DNA of 64,000 nt from Fasciola hepatica (lineage: Eukaryota > Platyhelminthes > Trematoda > Plagiorchiida > Fasciolidae). The notes beneath the pieces are model-generated. The model was given only the letters and a program-made list of their open reading frames with translations. It was not told the DNA's origin and searched no databases. Made by a program: the position numbers and the translations under genes. Positions 60,451-64,000 of this stretch are shown in pieces. The DNA lies in contig CANUEZ040000116.1 of NCBI GenBank assembly GCA_948099385.1, positions 9,430,001 through 9,494,000 on the forward strand. The letters are read 5' to 3'. Each line of letters starts with the position of its first letter. Positions within the stretch are counted from its first letter, which is position 1.

Positions 60451-62325
60451 TCATCAGAAGTATGAAAATGATGAATGAATTTATGGTTTTCTTGTGCAAT
60501 ATTTTCGTCTAATAACCCACACAGAAGTGATCATCTAACCTGACCAGAAAAGGCTCCTCTTGTAAAAAGATAATTGTAATTATTACTTTTGCAATGCGGA
60601 TAAAATTTTCGCAGTTGATTTTCAATAAACTCCTATTTATGTGGTTATTTGTTTTATAAATTACGGTGCTGAGAACATAGCAAGTAGTCCTACCAAGAAA
60701 TGATTTATGCATGCGACTGAAAGCTCACGGAAATCCTCTGTATACGTGTTTGTCCAAGTTACCTTTGCAAATTTGAGATGGGATACAATATTGCAAGCTG
60801 CTTGAAAAGAAGGAAGGAAATGCCCAGATTCGTGCAGCGAAAGCACAAACAAAATGCACCATGTTCCCAGTTTGTCTCGAATAACGTGACCCCACACTTA
60901 TAGGTGTTTCCTTGGTCACAGACCAAACAATAGTCATCACTTAGAATGAAATTTTGCGAAGGCAGCGCGACTAATTGCTATAATGAACCTGGAACCTAGT
61001 TCCAGAATTTAATGATGTGAACGCAGGGTCTGAAAACTGACCTCAGCCATGCAGCTCGAATACTTTCACACAACCTTGACAGAAATATATTACGTTTATC
61101 GCAGGAATAACATGACTTGCTCAGTGGGTTCTCAAAGAGACAATAACGCAAAACATTGAAAGAACTGAACATTTCCAAAGACATCGTCATATCAATAGAC
61201 ACAAGGTGATAACCAAAAATTTGGAGGATATCCCTCCAAAGAAATCGGGAAGTAGGAGGGAAAACACAAAATCTGTGGCGGGAAAATATAGGCAACACTC
61301 AAACAACTGAGACAGGAAACCTCACTGCAATGATAACGTTTTACTGCCTAGAAACAAGTGATTCATCTATTCCACGTTTGTGTGATCTTTCAAAGATTCA
61401 CACTGTTCAACAAGACCCAAGTTGTAAACGGCTGGCTCTCCATACCACACCCTCGTACAACGGCTTTAATCTGAAGCATTCACGGACATGAATAGCTTAA
61501 CATAGCTTGCATGGCCAATTTCAGTTCAAGGAAACTATCACAGTTCTGAAAGTGAATAAAAAAGGTTTTTTTCGCTTGACATCATCTAGCTAGTCTCTAA
61601 TGTGCCATGATTAGAGAAAGCCGGTCATATCTTTGGTTGTATAGAGGGACAAAAATTACCCTTAGAATTCTCTACATCTGCATCATGAGGCCTTTTTTTT
61701 CGTCATGTTATAAATGTTCAATTCCTACGCAATCTTTTCCATCTCCAAATCGATAGAGTGGCTGCAAAGTATAAAACAATTTCTGACTAGATTCAGTCAA
61801 ACACCCAGAACTATCCATTTCAAACTCAAGCTAGAAGAAAATGGAGGCACACCAGTCCTTGCTGTACTAAGCTCCATGAAAGAAGTCTGAACAATTGAAA
61901 AGAGTGTAAAGAGACAGCCTATTTGTGTTAGCCAGGACGGCACCTCTCTCCGCGCCGTGCTCACAAGTCGAAAGCGAAATACTATATGATGAACAACTCG
62001 ATGGACCAGGAAGATTTTTTTGAATGAATCAAAAGTGCGCTGGAGAAGATAAGCAACAGCTTTCGGGAGAATGGAAGCCTTAAAGAGTTCACTGAGCAAT
62101 ACCTTACAGGAAAGCTGTTGATCAGTTAGGTCTATAATTTTTCCTGGACTTATTCGTCAGTTTGTGCTTCGAAATTTACGGCTATTGTGACCTCCAGCTT
62201 TTTGATCTCCAAAGTCAGTCTGTTTCACTCAGACTATCTGACCATTCAACAACGATTCAAGGGTCAAATTCCTCTGGTTACCACTTCCAAGTATTGTTAC
62301 CAATTCATCTGCTTCTGTGGAACAG
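60451..62325. other. AT-rich non-coding stretch
   Basis: Minus frames at 60897-60661, 61298-60996 and 62099-61797 are open but not recognisable. One minus donor-like AAAG|GTAACT lies near 60768. Confidence 0.3.
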
Positions 62326-62538
62326 TTACATCGACCTCACCAGCCTCAGCTGATCACCATGAAACAAAAAAACCGTCCAGAGTGGCCGAACAAAAAAATG
62401 GCGAAGTTCATAAGGAGTTCAACTGTGGAACACGTTGTCAATGTGGAGCATTTCGTGAAAATCCATGAATCATTCAGAGTCACCTACTGGGCTCCAGATA
62501 ATCTCACGAACAAGAACAGAAGCCTCCTTTGTGCGTAG
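62326..62538 (+). CDS. Weak terminal exon candidate
   Basis: After CTGCTTCTGTGGAACAG (to 62325) a phase-0 frame is open for 70 codons to TAG. A phase-1 frame is also open for about 47 codons, with a Cys-rich end (FNCGTRCQCGAF). The two cannot be separated by eye and no poly(A) signal is close. Confidence 0.2.
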   Translation, partial: LHRPHQPQLITMKQKNRPEWPNKKMAKFIRSSTVEHVVNVEHFVKIHESFRVTYWAPDNLTNKNRSLLCA

Positions 62539-64000
62539 TTGTACAAACCCACTACCTCGTCCTATACAAGCAACCATGGGGGCCTTACAATCTAAAACAA
62601 CCATGGCATAATTGAGGGCTAGACGAACAGCGTAATGACTAATAAAAGCAAGAGGAATAGACCAATGGCAAAACGGATTTTCGTCCTACACTGAATAACA
62701 CTTCCTTTTAAGTTCATGTAAAAAGTGACAATTTTCATGACTCCTCCCACCCTTACTGATTTAGAGGGTTTAGAACAAATAAATGTAAATAATTTTTCTT
62801 CTTCTGTTTTCTTGATTATTGATGAAAATCCTTCAGCAGTGGCAGCCTTTTTCTGTTAGTAACAGTGTCTAAATAAGTTTATCCGGGATTCTATACGAAG
62901 AAAGTTCATTTTTTAAACTCGTGGATCATATGAGGCTTCTGCAAAACTTCAAAGGGTAATTGTGAATATTTTGAGTCTTTCGAAAATACATGTTACAGAG
63001 CGAAACACTAAAGTCAATATCTGAAAAATATACGTGCACTGACTCGTTAGAAACAAGTATCAGTACGTGCGTGCTTAGTCCTCACTATTCAATGTCATCA
63101 CATTGGGACTAGGTGGGTCCGGAGTTTTTGACTGATTCCGTTAAACGTTGAGCGGGGATAGTCGAACCACACTAGAACCTTCGCAATGTTGGATAGCAGA
63201 CACAATTTGGATTTCTTTCGATCATAACCTTGTGGTGGCGTAGAGGACTAAAAGGACTCGCTCAAGATAACACAACCAACCGTACTAATCCCTCAATAGC
63301 GTACGGTTCTATCAGCTGATGGATACGCTCGGCTGACCATTGCTAAAAAGCAATAATGAAAAACTGTTCGTTGTCTTTATAGTTTTTTATCGATGAATTT
63401 TATTGCACGTAGCTTTATGCTGTGTCATTTGATGAAGAGATCACCGGTGATTAGTTGCTTAGCACAAGCATGCATCTGGGTGTGAAACTCACTACCATGG
63501 TTAGTGTACTTCCGTGGTAGATATGGCTGTTGTTGCGAGAATATCAAATCGAATACGCACTCCACAAACAGACTGTGGCTAGTGGGCACAAGTCACCAGG
63601 AGGAAGCAGTCAGTGTCTTACCGTTGTATTTGTGCATCAAAATAAATAGTGGGAACAGCCATTACAACAGATCAGAAAAGGATTTTCGTCAGCTGGCTAG
63701 CTAAAACTGAATTTATATGTATTCTTACTGGCCTGCATGATGTTGGCCACTGAAAGCCTCGGCTACCGAAGACAGTGTATCTACCTATTTTGACCTGCGT
63801 GTGCTAGAGTATAGAAGACGTACCGAGGCTGCACAAAAAACTGCACATTATAAGTCATACATTGAAGCAAACAATATTTCCTCACATTTTCGCTACTGAA
63901 ATGTTGTCCAACACTGGGTAAAATGCCTACATATGTATATATATACACGTAGGCCGTTTAAATTATTGCAGAATCACACGGACAAAATTTGGGCACGTGG
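62539..64000. other. AT-rich non-coding stretch
   Basis: No supported gene, RNA or repeat. A short frame at 63504-63704 has no splice or motif support. Confidence 0.35.

Overview
The window looks like metazoan nuclear DNA, sparse in genes and rich in repeats. It has degraded CR1-like and Bel-Pao retrotransposons, tRNA-derived short repeats, long (TA)n, (TG)n and (ACT)n microsatellites, and short exon-like segments with GT/AG borders. There is no long uninterrupted gene, operon, rRNA cluster or CRISPR array. The repeat mix and very small candidate exons would suit a flatworm with a large genome, but that is an inference. No sequence here fixes the species.

Layout. From 1 to about 14.6 kb the DNA alternates between pyrimidine-rich blocks (1-1090, about 11.7-14.4 kb) and purine-rich blocks (about 1.5-5.4 and 6.9-10.1 kb). 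Two repeat families lie in it. R1 is a tRNA-like short repeat with three copies. R2 is a longer repeat, also with three copies. The best exon candidate of the left half is at 8790-9116. From 14.9 to 16.0 kb there is an unrecognised minus-strand coding-like block. From 18.06 to 20.16 kb there is a tRNA-like short repeat and then a broken CR1-like reverse transcriptase. Between 2.4 and 24.2 kb lie several arrays of 11-bp units that turn round at a palindrome, resembling foldback elements. This is the most unusual structure in the window. From 26.1 to 29.2 kb there is a CR1-like 3' end abutting a 103-bp (TA)n, followed by a heavily broken Bel-Pao element on the minus strand.

Right half (about 30-64 kb). 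This part is visibly AT-richer, mostly intron-like or intergenic, with microsatellites. Small plus-strand segments with acceptor and donor sites and matching phases suggest at least one intron-rich gene. The clearest sets are 41749-42353, 43009-44500, and 50406-50649 followed by AATAAA. Another candidate last exon with AATAAA is at 60212-60420. None of the encoded peptides could be assigned to a family, so all host gene calls are hypothetical and need transcript data. The only recognisable functions are those of retrotransposons: reverse transcription, RNase H and target-primed insertion.
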